A stretch of DNA of 64,000 nucleotides from UBA12481 sp942493265 (GCA_942493265.1 OW818688.1:2294001-2358000); one strand, 5' to 3'; positions 41,610-50,610 are shown, counted from the stretch's first letter. Program-made: numbers and translations. Notes: a model not told the origin generated them from the sequence alone.

Positions 41610-42837
41610 AACAGTTAAATCCATTTATCCCTGGGTAGTAGTCGGACTGTTATGGGTGGTTGCCTTGCTGAACTACCTCGACCGGCAAATGCTTTCAACC
41701 ATGAAAGTTTCGATGATGGGGGATATTCTTGAGCTGGAATCAGCGGAGAATTTTGGCCGATTGATGGCCGTGTTTCTTTGGATTTATGGATTTGTGAGCC
41801 CGGTTGCCGGACTGGTTGCGGATCGGATAAATCGAAAGTGGCTGATAGTTGGTAGCTTGTGTGTTTGGTCGGGCGTTACTTTTGGAATGGGATTCGCAAC
41901 ATCTTTTGATCAGTTGTACGTTTTGCGTGCGATCATGGGATTGAGCGAGGCACTCTATATCCCGGCAGGACTGGCACTTATCGCAGATTACCACCGGGGA
42001 TCAACCCGGTCACTGGCGATCGGGATTCATCTCACGGGGTTATATCTGGGACAGGCGCTTGGCGGGTTTGGTGCAACGGTTGCCCATCACTGGTCGTGGC
42101 AGCTAACCTTCCAGTCATTCGGTATCATTGGCGTCGTATATAGTTTGGTACTGGTATTTTTCCTGAAGGAGAACAGGCCAGTGAGGCAGGAACCGGAACA
42201 GCATCCGGTTTCAGGATTAGCATCGGTGAAAAACAGTTTGGGCATGTTGCTGGGAACTTTAAGCTTCTGGATCATTCTGTTCTATTTTGCCACGCCCAGC
42301 TTTCCGGGCTGGGCCGTTAAAAACTGGTTGCCAACCCTGTTTTCCAAAACCCTGGGGATCGATATGTCGCAGGCCGGGCCCATAACTACCATCACCATTG
42401 CAGCTTCATCGTTAATGGGAGTGATTGGCGGTGGTATTTTGTCGGACCGCTGGATACAGCGAAACCTTCGTGGGCGCATCTTTACCAGTGTAATCGGCTT
42501 AGGACTGACAATACCGGCACTTTGCCTGATCGGTTTCGGACAGGGCTTGCCGGGAGTGCTGAGCGGTGCCATTTTATTCGGGATTGGGTTCGGCATGTTC
42601 GATACCAATAACATGCCCATCCTCTGTCAGTTTTTCCCTCCGCGCCTGAGGGCTTCCGGTTATGGGTTGATGAATATGGCCGGGGTTTTTGCCGGGGCCA
42701 TGATCACCGGCGTATTGGGGAAATCAACGGATGCCGGGCACCTGGGTCGGGATATAACCCTGCTGGCCATACCGGTTAGCCTGGCGATACTGTTGCAGCT
42801 CAGGTTCCTGAAACCGAAAAGCGTGGATTGCACCTAA
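41593..42837 (+). CDS. MFS transporter (sialic acid/hexuronate type)
   Basis: 414 residues, about 12 membrane segments. The first reads YPWVVVGLLWVVALLNYLDR with the ACS-family start NYLDRQ; the loop VADRINRKWLIVG between segments 2 and 3 and the large cytoplasmic loop near residue 190-220 are typical of the anion:cation symporter group. As last gene of the nan-type operon, it probably imports sialic acid or a related acidic sugar with protons. Its start overlaps the epimerase end by 17 bases, consistent with one transcript. The stop lies 23 bases before the convergent peptidase gene. Confidence 0.85.
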   Translation: MQVKAKTVKSIYPWVVVGLLWVVALLNYLDRQMLSTMKVSMMGDILELESAENFGRLMAVFLWIYGFVSPVAGLVADRINRKWLIVGSLCVWSGVTFGMGFATSFDQLYVLRAIMGLSEALYIPAGLALIADYHRGSTRSLAIGIHLTGLYLGQALGGFGATVAHHWSWQLTFQSFGIIGVVYSLVLVFFLKENRPVRQEPEQHPVSGLASVKNSLGMLLGTLSFWIILFYFATPSFPGWAVKNWLPTLFSKTLGIDMSQAGPITTITIAASSLMGVIGGGILSDRWIQRNLRGRIFTSVIGLGLTIPALCLIGFGQGLPGVLSGAILFGIGFGMFDTNNMPILCQFFPPRLRASGYGLMNMAGVFAGAMITGVLGKSTDAGHLGRDITLLAIPVSLAILLQLRFLKPKSVDCT

Positions 42838-42860
42838 GCCCTCGGGCTAGCGGGCGGTTA

Positions 42861-45125
42861 TTACTGGTTGTTCCAATCCGGAGGATCAACACCCAACAAA
42901 TGCTTTACAAAGAAATCCATCCGCTTGCGGTCACCCACCGGGCCACCGCTTGAGTGATCCATCCCGGGTACAACCAGCAGATCAAAATCTTTATTGGCCT
43001 TGACGAGTGCATTAACAACCTGCATGGTGGAGGCGGGATCAACATTATGATCCATCTCACCGACAATAAGAAGCAGTTTTCCTTTTAGTTTCGATGCATT
43101 GACCACATTGGAGCTGGCTTCGTACCATTCTCCTACCGGATATCCCATCCATTGCTCGTTCCACCAGATTTTGTCCATCCGGTTATCCTGGCATCCGCAG
43201 GATGATACCGCAACTTTGTAAAATTCAGGGTGGAAGAGTACGGCCCCGGTGGCGTTTTGTCCGCCTGCCGATGTGCCGTAAATTCCGACGCGAGAAATAT
43301 CCATGTACGGAAACTCCTTTGCAGCTGCCTGCATCCAGAGTATTCTGTCAGGAAAACCGGCATCGCCCAGATCTCTCCAGCACACATCATGGAAAGCTTT
43401 TGAACGGTTGGCTGTTCCCATGCCATCGATCTGAACCACGATAAAACCAAGTTCAGCATATGCTTGCATCCCGGTTTGTGTGGAAAAGGTTTTGGGTACG
43501 AACGAGCCTTGCGGGCCGGCATAGATGTTTTCAATGACCGGGTATTTTTTATTCGGATCGAAATTGATCGGGCGGATAATTACTCCCCAGATATCTGTTT
43601 TGCCGTCACGTGCTTTTGCCTTGAATACCACAGGGGGGTTCCATCCGGTAGCCAGCAATCGGGAGACATCAGCCTTTTCAAGATCAGTGACAACTGAGCC
43701 GTCAGTGGATCTTCTTAATACTGAGGTGGATGGCTGGTCCACGCGTGACCAGTTGTCAACGAAAAAGTTTTTATCCGGTGAAAAACTGACCTGATGATTG
43801 CCATCTCCTTCAGTTAGCCGGATCAAACCGGTACCATCAAAATTCACCCGATAAACCTGAATGAAATAGGGATCCTGTGACTCCTCTTTCCCGCTGGCCT
43901 CAAATGTGATCTGCTTCAGCTCCTCGTTGACAGATAATACACTTCTCACCATCCATGGGCCGCTGGTAATCTGATTGATAACCTTTCCGGTTTCGGCGCT
44001 GTACCGATACAGGTGGTTCCATCCATCGCGCTCCGATGCCCAGATAATCTCACTGTTGCCGCTGATGTCATACCGGTAACGGTATCCGCTGTAATTAATG
44101 AAAGTTGGACTGGTTTCTTCAATCAGCGGGCGCACGGTTCCGGTTGTTCCATCGATTTCCAATACCCGGTATACCTGATGACCTCGTTCGTTGTATTCAA
44201 AAGTCAGGGCGCGGCTATCTTTTGTCCATTTAAAGTGTTCAATGTCAAATTGCTGAGGGAAAAGCATGTCACTTGTCGAAACCTGTTTTTTCTCTTCACG
44301 CAAAAAGAGTACGGGAAGCTGATAAGGCAATTCATCACCCGGTTTGGTATATTCAACCTCCGAATATTTAGGTTGAACCTGATCGGTGGGTGATGATTCC
44401 ACGTAATGGATCATCCGTTTCCAGGCCGGCCTGAATTTTACCGCGACCAGTTTTTTTGAATCGGGCGACCAGTATATCTGATAAGAAGAGTAGTAAAATC
44501 CGGGAACGCCATCTTTGCTGTAGGGTACCCCTTCACCTCCCTTATGTGGTTTGATCCATACATTAAAGTCCCTGATATAGGCATCCCAGAGACTATCTGG
44601 TGATACAACCGACCTGTTGTCGAGTTCATTGCGGCTTTCGCTCCAGTTCCGGGCCGATCGTGGTCCGACCCGCTCCATCGAAACCGCTTTTCCCTTGGTG
44701 AGGGATTTCTTTTTCAAATCAAAGGCCCATTCAAACCCTTCCACATTGAAAGTCATGGTTTTAAGATCATCGCTGAACTTAATGGTCCGGAAAGGGAATT
44801 CATAAGGCTTCAACGGTTTGCCGCTTTGCGTTGAAAGCTGTGCCGCCAGTTTCTCTGCATCAAAAGCAGCATTCTTTTTACCGGTTTCAGCATCAACAAG
44901 GTAAAACGCGGTACCCTGTTCAGTTTGCGCCGAGTACCAGAAAGTGTTTGATTTTCCCACCCATTCCGGTCTGACGCTGCCATGCAGTATCTTGTCGGAT
45001 ACCAGCTTCCCGAGGGTCTTCGCCTTGTCGTAATCTGCCAGGGTGCCCTGGGCGCGGATTGGTGAAACAGTATTGATTAAAAGGATACTTAGGATAATCA
45101 GACGGATGTTCCTGCAGGTTTTCAT
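42861..45125 (-). CDS. S9 family peptidase (dipeptidyl peptidase IV-like), secreted
   Basis: 754 residues with a signal peptide (ends IRAQ, about residue 25). An eight-blade-type beta-propeller (DPPIV N-terminal) is followed by an alpha/beta hydrolase. Catalytic triad: Ser619 in GTSAGG, Asp in VGEMDHNVDP, His in GMDHSSGGP. DPPIV members remove X-Pro or X-Ala dipeptides from peptide N-termini. It likely assists nutrient peptide digestion in the periplasm. Stands on the minus strand, convergent to the nan-type operon, 45 bases after nothing but AT-rich sequence on its 5' side. Confidence 0.92.
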   Translation of the reverse strand: MKTCRNIRLIILSILLINTVSPIRAQGTLADYDKAKTLGKLVSDKILHGSVRPEWVGKSNTFWYSAQTEQGTAFYLVDAETGKKNAAFDAEKLAAQLSTQSGKPLKPYEFPFRTIKFSDDLKTMTFNVEGFEWAFDLKKKSLTKGKAVSMERVGPRSARNWSESRNELDNRSVVSPDSLWDAYIRDFNVWIKPHKGGEGVPYSKDGVPGFYYSSYQIYWSPDSKKLVAVKFRPAWKRMIHYVESSPTDQVQPKYSEVEYTKPGDELPYQLPVLFLREEKKQVSTSDMLFPQQFDIEHFKWTKDSRALTFEYNERGHQVYRVLEIDGTTGTVRPLIEETSPTFINYSGYRYRYDISGNSEIIWASERDGWNHLYRYSAETGKVINQITSGPWMVRSVLSVNEELKQITFEASGKEESQDPYFIQVYRVNFDGTGLIRLTEGDGNHQVSFSPDKNFFVDNWSRVDQPSTSVLRRSTDGSVVTDLEKADVSRLLATGWNPPVVFKAKARDGKTDIWGVIIRPINFDPNKKYPVIENIYAGPQGSFVPKTFSTQTGMQAYAELGFIVVQIDGMGTANRSKAFHDVCWRDLGDAGFPDRILWMQAAAKEFPYMDISRVGIYGTSAGGQNATGAVLFHPEFYKVAVSSCGCQDNRMDKIWWNEQWMGYPVGEWYEASSNVVNASKLKGKLLLIVGEMDHNVDPASTMQVVNALVKANKDFDLLVVPGMDHSSGGPVGDRKRMDFFVKHLLGVDPPDWNNQ

Positions 45126-45170
45126 AATTCAGTTAATTGGATTCACCGGAAAGATAAATCTTTCGGATAA

Positions 45171-45953
45171 TTAAAAATAGAATTCAGTCCTTCGATCGTT
45201 CAATAAATCATTGTATGGGTTAATCGATTTATTATTAGCATGATCCGGATCGATGACGGTTGTTCCCGCGTGGATTTTATTGACCGGTGCGGAAGCCAGA
45301 ATGTTTCCATTTACACAGGTAACCTGGCTTCTTCCGGTGAATTCAAAATCATCATTTCCCCGGATTTCCCTGCCGATACGGTTAGCTGTGACTGCAAATA
45401 CACGGTTCTCCAAACATCTGGTAACCATGGCATTCTGGCACCATGGCATGACCAGGTTTGCCGGATGGGCAATGATCTGGGCGCCTTTCAAAGCAAGGGT
45501 ACGGGTTACTTCCGGGAATAGCCAGTCGAAACAGATCATCATACCGATCATCATTCCGTTAACATGAAAAACTTCCAGTGGTTTATCACCCGGACTAAAC
45601 CACAATTTCTCCTTATTGAACAGATGGATTTTCCGGTAGGTGCCGATTACAGAATCCTCAAATACCATCATGGCTGAATTGTATATTCTGTCTCCCTCCT
45701 GCTCAATCAGTCCTCCAACCACTACCGCACCGGTTTTGGCGGATAGTTTCTTAAGGAATCCCACCGTGATTCCATTGGTTGGCTCAGCGAGATGGAGTGC
45801 CTCTTCCTTCGAGTTAAAGGCATATCCGGTTGCAAAAAGTTCCGGCAGTACGAGCAGGTCGGCCTTCAACCCTTTGGCCAGATCGGAGATCTGTGCAAAA
45901 TTTTCCTGTTTTTCACCAAACCGCGGTGAATTTTGAATGTATCCGATAATCAT
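45171..45953 (-). CDS. Carbon-nitrogen hydrolase (nitrilase superfamily)
   Basis: 260 residues, cytoplasmic. The Glu-Lys-Cys triad is present: Glu38 in LPELFATG, Lys108 in TYRKIHLF and Cys141 in MICFDWLFPE. Members hydrolyse nitriles, amides or omega-amides, or act in NAD or polyamine routes; the sequence resembles predicted omega-amidase or carbamoyl-putrescine-type enzymes, but I cannot choose. Gene lies 45 bases downstream-side of the peptidase start (same strand), possibly cotranscribed. Confidence 0.88.
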   Translation of the reverse strand: MIIGYIQNSPRFGEKQENFAQISDLAKGLKADLLVLPELFATGYAFNSKEEALHLAEPTNGITVGFLKKLSAKTGAVVVGGLIEQEGDRIYNSAMMVFEDSVIGTYRKIHLFNKEKLWFSPGDKPLEVFHVNGMMIGMMICFDWLFPEVTRTLALKGAQIIAHPANLVMPWCQNAMVTRCLENRVFAVTANRIGREIRGNDDFEFTGRSQVTCVNGNILASAPVNKIHAGTTVIDPDHANNKSINPYNDLLNDRRTEFYF

Positions 45954-46010
45954 AACACCATTTTCATGCCAAGTTAATTATTTACCCATTGATCCCAATA
46001 CCCTCCCTTA

Positions 46011-46142
46011 GGGGCGACCTGAGGTCGCCCATTCCACGGTCGCCCATTCCACGGCCGCCAATTGGCCGACATAATTGAAACCCCGATCAATGAACGGGTT
46101 TCGCAAATGGAAGAATGGGCGACCGCAGGTCGCCCCTACGGG
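46011..46142. repeat. REP palindromes downstream of the RAYT gene
   Basis: Two complete cores, GGGCGACC-TGA-GGTCGCCC (46012-46030) and GGGCGACC-GCA-GGTCGCCC (46117-46135), plus partial copies ACGGTCGCCCATTCC and CGGCCGCCAATTGGCC between. The second is followed by CTACGGG and ends 4 bases before the RAYT stop codon. The 192-base gap to 45953 holds nothing else. Confidence 0.85.
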
Positions 46143-46145
46143 AAA

Positions 46146-46733
46146 TCATTTGCGCCAATTTGATGGATTGTTTTGGATGTATTGGCGGACACGGTTTAAA
46201 TCGGTGGATTCCCGAATGATATGGTCATAATAATTTCGCTGCCAGATTTGAGGCTCTGTTGTTTTTCGGATTTGATTTATTTGCCTGGTAACCGCTGATT
46301 TGAATCCTGACAATATGGATGATAATGAATCGGTCTTCGGGAAAATAAATCCCCCTGTGGGTGTTAAATTATAATTAGGTGGTGATTGGATGGGCGACTG
46401 TTGGTTGGGCGATTGTAATATGGGCGACCGCGGGATGGGCGACCGCAGGTCGCCCCTACGGGAGGGATCAATGGTTATGATGCCGTGGAGGTGGTCGGGC
46501 ATGATGATATATTCATCAATATAAACACTCGGTCGGATACCGGCGGTTTTCTTCCATTCAGATGCGGCAATCCGGCCGAATTGGTTTAATACCATTTCGC
46601 CTGATTGAATAAATCCAAAAAGGTGAAGGTTGTTCTCGGTTTTTAATGTGATAAAATAGGTGCCCCCCTCTGAGTAATCGTGCGTACTCAAACGGACAGT
46701 GCGTCTGTTCTTTTCAATAAATGAATTGGTCAT
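46146..46733 (-). CDS. REP-associated tyrosine transposase (RAYT, TnpA-REP, HUH/Y1 family)
   Basis: 195 residues. Family signs: RTVRLSTHDYSEGGTYFITL, the HUH metal motif with His81 and His83 in IIMPDHLHGII, and the catalytic Tyr in NYYDHIIRE with the C-terminal VRQYIQNNPSNW. RAYTs are single-copy housekeeping-like relatives of IS200 transposases that mobilise REP palindromes. Between the HUH motif and the C-terminal half, residues ~91-121 are an insertion of Pro/Ser-rich sequence (RRGDLRSP, then five-residue repeats of the SPIPR type) which is the translation of a REP element and its repeats. The family normally lacks this. Domains on both sides look complete, so the enzyme may still work. 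Confidence 0.88.
   Translation of the reverse strand: MTNSFIEKNRRTVRLSTHDYSEGGTYFITLKTENNLHLFGFIQSGEMVLNQFGRIAASEWKKTAGIRPSVYIDEYIIMPDHLHGIITIDPSRRGDLRSPIPRSPILQSPNQQSPIQSPPNYNLTPTGGFIFPKTDSLSSILSGFKSAVTRQINQIRKTTEPQIWQRNYYDHIIRESTDLNRVRQYIQNNPSNWRK
46392..46459. repeat. REP element and 15-bp repeats inside the RAYT gene
   Basis: GGGCGACTGTTGGTT, GGGCGATTGTAATAT and GGGCGACCGCGGGAT form 15-base units, leading into a full core GGGCGACC-GCA-GGTCGCCC (46437-46455) and CTACGGG. Fifteen is divisible by three, so the frame is kept; on the minus strand it gives five-residue repeats. Confidence 0.85.
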
Positions 46734-46809
46734 ACTCTATTCCCTTTATAGAGAATAGACGCAATGTTCCCCTTAAAATGGAGAAAATAGGTGATTTATT
46801 TTCCTGTAA

Positions 46810-48228
46810 TCATGCCTCATACAACATCTCGAACCCATACAGCATCGCCAGTGTTTCCACCTCACGCTTTAAATCGCCAAAGAAGGTTACCCGGTGCCAG
46901 CCCCATTCGTCCCATTCGTTCAGTAGTTTGTATACATCACCTTTAACTTCAACTGCAAGTTTGCTGCGGCAGGCCATGTCCTCATCAACATTTTCCACCG
47001 TAACGCCCTGATGGAAAATGATCTTCTTCTTGGTGTGATCAAGTTCAATGGTGGTAGTCATGGCTCCCAAAGGCAGGAGCGACCGGATGGCGGCACCTTT
47101 GCGGTCCTCGGAGTGGCTGCGGATATGGAAAGGGTTATAAGGCCCGTCGGGTCCGTAAACCTTGGTAGGTGCCACACAATGGGCATAAATAATCTGGTTT
47201 TTGGATGTGTCGATAACCGGATCGGAAATGAATCCCGGCCGGCCTGTTTGATACGACATCATGAGTTTCGTCAGGGTGGAACGCTGGTCAGCCTCACAGG
47301 CACCAACAAAGCCCATATCATCAAGTTCCATAAATCCAATGCAGGGATAGGCGCAAACCATCTGTTCGCTGTATATCCCGCCGAGACAATTTACAGTAAT
47401 GGCTTGTGCATTATGGTCTTCCATAACACCGGCCATAGCCAGGAACATCGCTGCTGATTTCTGGATCTCTTCAGTTTTCGGCTCTACCACGCGTCCGGAA
47501 CGCTTAATCCATTCATCCGCCTTGGCTTCGTATTCCTTTTTGGTGACGGCATTATAACGGTTATTGATCTCTGAAAATTCGATACCCTTTACCTGAATGC
47601 CGTATGTTTCCTGCAATTTAATATCCGGAGTGCCACCAACCACCAGCATGGTGGAATTGGCAATCAGTTTCATCGTCACCAGATAGCTGAGTGCCTTTTT
47701 TACATCATTGAAATCCGATGAGGATACCGGAATAACCGGCAGCTTTTTACGGTGAGCCCAGGCATATGCCGTCAGGAATTCGCCCGATCCTGCATACAGA
47801 TGGTCTACCATGATCATGGGCTTTCCGCTCTGTGCCAGCGTTTCCGACAGGTTCCCCCAAATGCATCCGACAAGAAAATAAAGATATCCGTCAACATTCG
47901 GATCTTCATCCACAATACGCTTGGCCTCCTCGGCGGAGCCAACCATGGTGGTCAGAAACCGGAAATCAACATCCGGGCAGCCGGAAATAAGCTTCTCTTT
48001 ATATTCAGCTACTTTGGAGTCAAAATCATAACCAATGTTGGGCCAGATGGGGCCTGCAGGATCAGGATAGGCAAAAATTGTTTTAATAACCGGTTTCACC
48101 TTCGGGCGTGATAAAACCGGCGCCATATAAAAGTTCATCGATGAACCGATCGCCGGATAAAGTGTTAGTCCGGCACTGCATATAGCGCAGTGGCTCAAAA
48201 AGTTGCGGCGTGATAGGTTTGGTTTCAT
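46810..48228 (-). CDS. Tat-exported L-fucose/arabinose isomerase-like protein
   Basis: 472 residues. The start has a twin-arginine motif (SRRNFLS) followed by CAICSAGLTLYPA. The body (IPVSSSDFNDVKKALSYLV, AITVNCLGG, YPCIGFMELDDMGFVGACEAD, and the C-terminal region with MACRSKLAVEV) resembles the FucI/AraA isomerase fold, where Glu and Asp bind a metal ion for aldose-ketose isomerisation. An exported isomerase would be unusual; these exported relatives are found in Bacteroidota without known reaction. The ~76 bases between this gene and the RAYT start are noncoding. Confidence 0.62.
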   Translation of the reverse strand: MKPNLSRRNFLSHCAICSAGLTLYPAIGSSMNFYMAPVLSRPKVKPVIKTIFAYPDPAGPIWPNIGYDFDSKVAEYKEKLISGCPDVDFRFLTTMVGSAEEAKRIVDEDPNVDGYLYFLVGCIWGNLSETLAQSGKPMIMVDHLYAGSGEFLTAYAWAHRKKLPVIPVSSSDFNDVKKALSYLVTMKLIANSTMLVVGGTPDIKLQETYGIQVKGIEFSEINNRYNAVTKKEYEAKADEWIKRSGRVVEPKTEEIQKSAAMFLAMAGVMEDHNAQAITVNCLGGIYSEQMVCAYPCIGFMELDDMGFVGACEADQRSTLTKLMMSYQTGRPGFISDPVIDTSKNQIIYAHCVAPTKVYGPDGPYNPFHIRSHSEDRKGAAIRSLLPLGAMTTTIELDHTKKKIIFHQGVTVENVDEDMACRSKLAVEVKGDVYKLLNEWDEWGWHRVTFFGDLKREVETLAMLYGFEMLYEA

Positions 48229-48234
48229 ATTGCT

Positions 48235-48274
48235 AAATTGCTAATTGGATAATTTGCGAATTTGCTAATGGTTT
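48235..48274. repeat. Short-period repeat (TTGCTAAT type)
   Basis: ATTGCTAAATTGCTAATTGG, then AATTTGCGAATTTGCTAATGG: the same degenerate unit as at 4101 and 50531. Between two minus-strand genes. Confidence 0.7.
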
Positions 48275-48280
48275 GAAGGG

Positions 48281-49615
48281 CTAGTTAAACCTGCTTTTTA
48301 ATTTCATCAATGCCTCAATTTCAGCGATTTCTTTTGGTACTGCGCTGGTAATAACCTCGTTTCCTGATGGAGTGATCAGCACGTCGTCCTCGATCCGGAC
48401 GCCAATATTGATATACTTTTTAAAGATGGGACCCACTTTTTCCGAGAAGGTTTTCCATTCCGCTTCGGAAACATTGCGTAACCGCGAGAACCCTTTTTCA
48501 AGATATGCTGCGGGGAAATAGAGCCCGGGTTCCATGGTGTAAATCATTCCCGGAACCAGCAGGTCGGATTTTCCCGGTACATAGGGACCGGAAACATCAT
48601 GGACCACCAGTCCGATATGATGCCCCCAGCCATGCTGCATCCAGAACGAGTTTTGCCAGCTCTGTGCCGTATCGGTTATCAGCCCCAGCTCAAACAGTCC
48701 CTTGTTCAATTCCTGTGTTACTGTGGCATAGACATCGTTAATGCTTTTGCCGGGCAGCATCTTGCTAATCGCTGCTTTCTGAGCATTCAGCACAACAGTG
48801 TAAATCTCCTTCTGCTCCCTGGTGAATTTGCCTGATATGGGGAAGGTTCGACTAATGTCGGCGGTATAATATTGATATTCAGCGCCTATATCAAAAACCA
48901 TCATTTCACCGGGCTGGGTGGTGCGGTTATTGGCTCCGTAATGCACCAGGGTGGAATTCGGACCAGATGCTGCCTGGGTGCCGAAGCTGTATCCGGTTGA
49001 CCCGAGTTTCTTAAAGGAATAATCCAGTATGAGGTCCAGATCTTTTTCATTCATGCCGGGCTCAGCTGCCTTCATCATTTCCACTAAACCCAAGGCATTG
49101 ATTTCTGCAGCTTTGCGGATCAGACTGATCTCTGATTCATCCTTCACGGGTCGCATATCGTTGATCTGGCTGGTGATATTCTTAATGGTTTCAAGCCGGC
49201 TGAGTCCAAATCCTGCCTGGTCGAGGAGCTTCAGCTGGTTCATCTCAATCCATAAAGCGGGATTGGTAGAGAGCAAACGGGGTAAATCCTTCGCAAAATC
49301 TTCATCGGGTTTTACTTCCAATCCTGCAGGAGGAGCTTCCGCTTCACCACGGCGACCGACTGGCCGGTAAAGGGTGGATTTGCCAGATTTACCATCTATG
49401 ATCAGTTTGGCATTCAATGTTTTTATGCCAGTCATATAATAGAAATTCATGCTTTCACCGCCGGCTGAAATATAATCCTGACCGCTGTTATTGACCAAAA
49501 TAATCAAGCCGTTGCCCGTTTTTTCAATCAATCTGTTGCGGCGAGCTGAGTAAGGATCGGATTCTGCGTAAAGGGTTGATGAACAGATCATCAGTACCAT
49601 AAAGATGGATTTCAT
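48281..49615 (-). CDS. Secreted M24 family Xaa-Pro aminopeptidase
   Basis: 444 residues with a signal peptide ending LYAE (about residue 18). N-terminal aminopeptidase P domain (RRNRLIEKTGNGLIILVNNS) and a C-terminal pita-bread fold with the five metal ligands: Asp in VFDIGAEYQYYTADISRTF (two), His in HGWGHHIGLVVHD, Glu in YTMEPGLY and Glu in GVRIEDDVLIT. It removes the first residue from peptides whose second residue is proline, using two Mn/Co/Zn ions. It complements the DPPIV-like peptidase 3 kb away. Confidence 0.93.
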   Translation of the reverse strand: MKSIFMVLMICSSTLYAESDPYSARRNRLIEKTGNGLIILVNNSGQDYISAGGESMNFYYMTGIKTLNAKLIIDGKSGKSTLYRPVGRRGEAEAPPAGLEVKPDEDFAKDLPRLLSTNPALWIEMNQLKLLDQAGFGLSRLETIKNITSQINDMRPVKDESEISLIRKAAEINALGLVEMMKAAEPGMNEKDLDLILDYSFKKLGSTGYSFGTQAASGPNSTLVHYGANNRTTQPGEMMVFDIGAEYQYYTADISRTFPISGKFTREQKEIYTVVLNAQKAAISKMLPGKSINDVYATVTQELNKGLFELGLITDTAQSWQNSFWMQHGWGHHIGLVVHDVSGPYVPGKSDLLVPGMIYTMEPGLYFPAAYLEKGFSRLRNVSEAEWKTFSEKVGPIFKKYINIGVRIEDDVLITPSGNEVITSAVPKEIAEIEALMKLKSRFN

Positions 49616-49684
49616 AGATTTTGATTTTTGACTAAAGGTATGAAGTCAACCGGTGCCATGATATGCTGAATAACAACTTGCCTG

Positions 49685-50530
49685 CTAAAGGTCTTTTTGA
49701 AAGAGCTCATCGGCCAGTCCCGGATCGCCGCTCTCGAATCCTTTCTTAAACCATTTAAGCCGCTGGGCAGATGTTCCGTGCGTGAATGCATCCGGAACAA
49801 TGTATCCCTGAGTTTGTTTCTGGATACGGTCGTCACCGATTCTGGAGGCTGCATTGAGTGCCTCTTCCAGATCGCCTTTCTCCAGAAGGGCTGTAGCTTC
49901 CTCTGCATGATGCGCCCATACACCGGCATAATAGTCGGCCTGAAGTTCCAGCCTGACAGATAATTTGTTGGCCTCTGTCTTGCCTGCACGGGCCATCTCT
50001 TCATGCACCTCATCCAGTTTTCCCAGCAGATTTTGCACATGGTGCCCAACTTCATGGGCGATCACATAGGCCTGTGCGAAATCTCCGGACGCTCCGAACC
50101 GGGAGGCAAGTTCATTGAAAAAACTCACATCCAGATAAACCTTGCGATCACCTGAACAATAAAATGGCCCGCTGGCGGATTGGGCAAAGCCACAGGCTGA
50201 TTCAACGGCGCCTGTGAAGAGAACCAGTTTGGGTTTTGCGTAGGTGAGACCGGAATTGGTGAAAATCTGAGACCATACATCCTCTGTGCTTGCCAGGACT
50301 GCGGAAGTCATGTCGGCCATCAGGTCACTTTCCGGACTGGTTTCAACCAAGGTGGACTCATTCTGCACACCGGGCTGAATGGATTGAAGCAGTTCGCTGG
50401 GATCCCTGCCCAAAAGTAGCATCACAATAATTACAACAATGGTAATTCCTCCGCCGGCAACTGCAGTTGATCTGCCCATGCCCCTGCGGTCCTCAACATT
50501 AGAACTTCGTCGTAAATTTTGCCATTTCAT
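49685..50530 (-). CDS. Neutral zinc metallopeptidase (YpfJ family)
   Basis: 281 residues. A short cytoplasmic N-terminus is followed by one membrane anchor (AGGGITIVVIIVMLLL) and a periplasmic peptidase domain. Zinc motif HEVGHH at residues 159-164, with the third ligand region LELQADYYAGVWAHHA. The family is widespread (YpfJ in E. coli) but its substrates are unknown. Gene ends 69 bases before the M24 gene's start; no coupling seen. Confidence 0.92.
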   Translation of the reverse strand: MKWQNLRRSSNVEDRRGMGRSTAVAGGGITIVVIIVMLLLGRDPSELLQSIQPGVQNESTLVETSPESDLMADMTSAVLASTEDVWSQIFTNSGLTYAKPKLVLFTGAVESACGFAQSASGPFYCSGDRKVYLDVSFFNELASRFGASGDFAQAYVIAHEVGHHVQNLLGKLDEVHEEMARAGKTEANKLSVRLELQADYYAGVWAHHAEEATALLEKGDLEEALNAASRIGDDRIQKQTQGYIVPDAFTHGTSAQRLKWFKKGFESGDPGLADELFQKDL

Positions 50531-50610
50531 AATGATAATTTGCCAATGGGTTAATATGCCAATTTGCTAATATGCCAATTTGCTAATGGGGCAATGTGCC
50601 AATGGGGCAG
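50531..50610. repeat. Short-period repeat (GCCAATTTGCTAATAT type)
   Basis: A chain of degenerate 8-10 base units (TATGCCAATTTGCTAATATGC, then AATGGGGCAATGTGCC). It lies upstream of the YpfJ gene, in a 161-base gap without any gene; it is the longest example of this family in the window. Confidence 0.75.

Noticed and set aside
42838..42860. Short GC hairpin AGCCCTCGGGCT between the convergent MFS and S9 genes as a terminator
   Set aside because: The stem is only 5 bases and there is no T-run on either strand, so I do not call it.
49612..50055. Minus-strand frame overlapping the zinc peptidase gene
   Set aside because: It is an alternate-frame shadow of the YpfJ-type gene with no recognisable domain.
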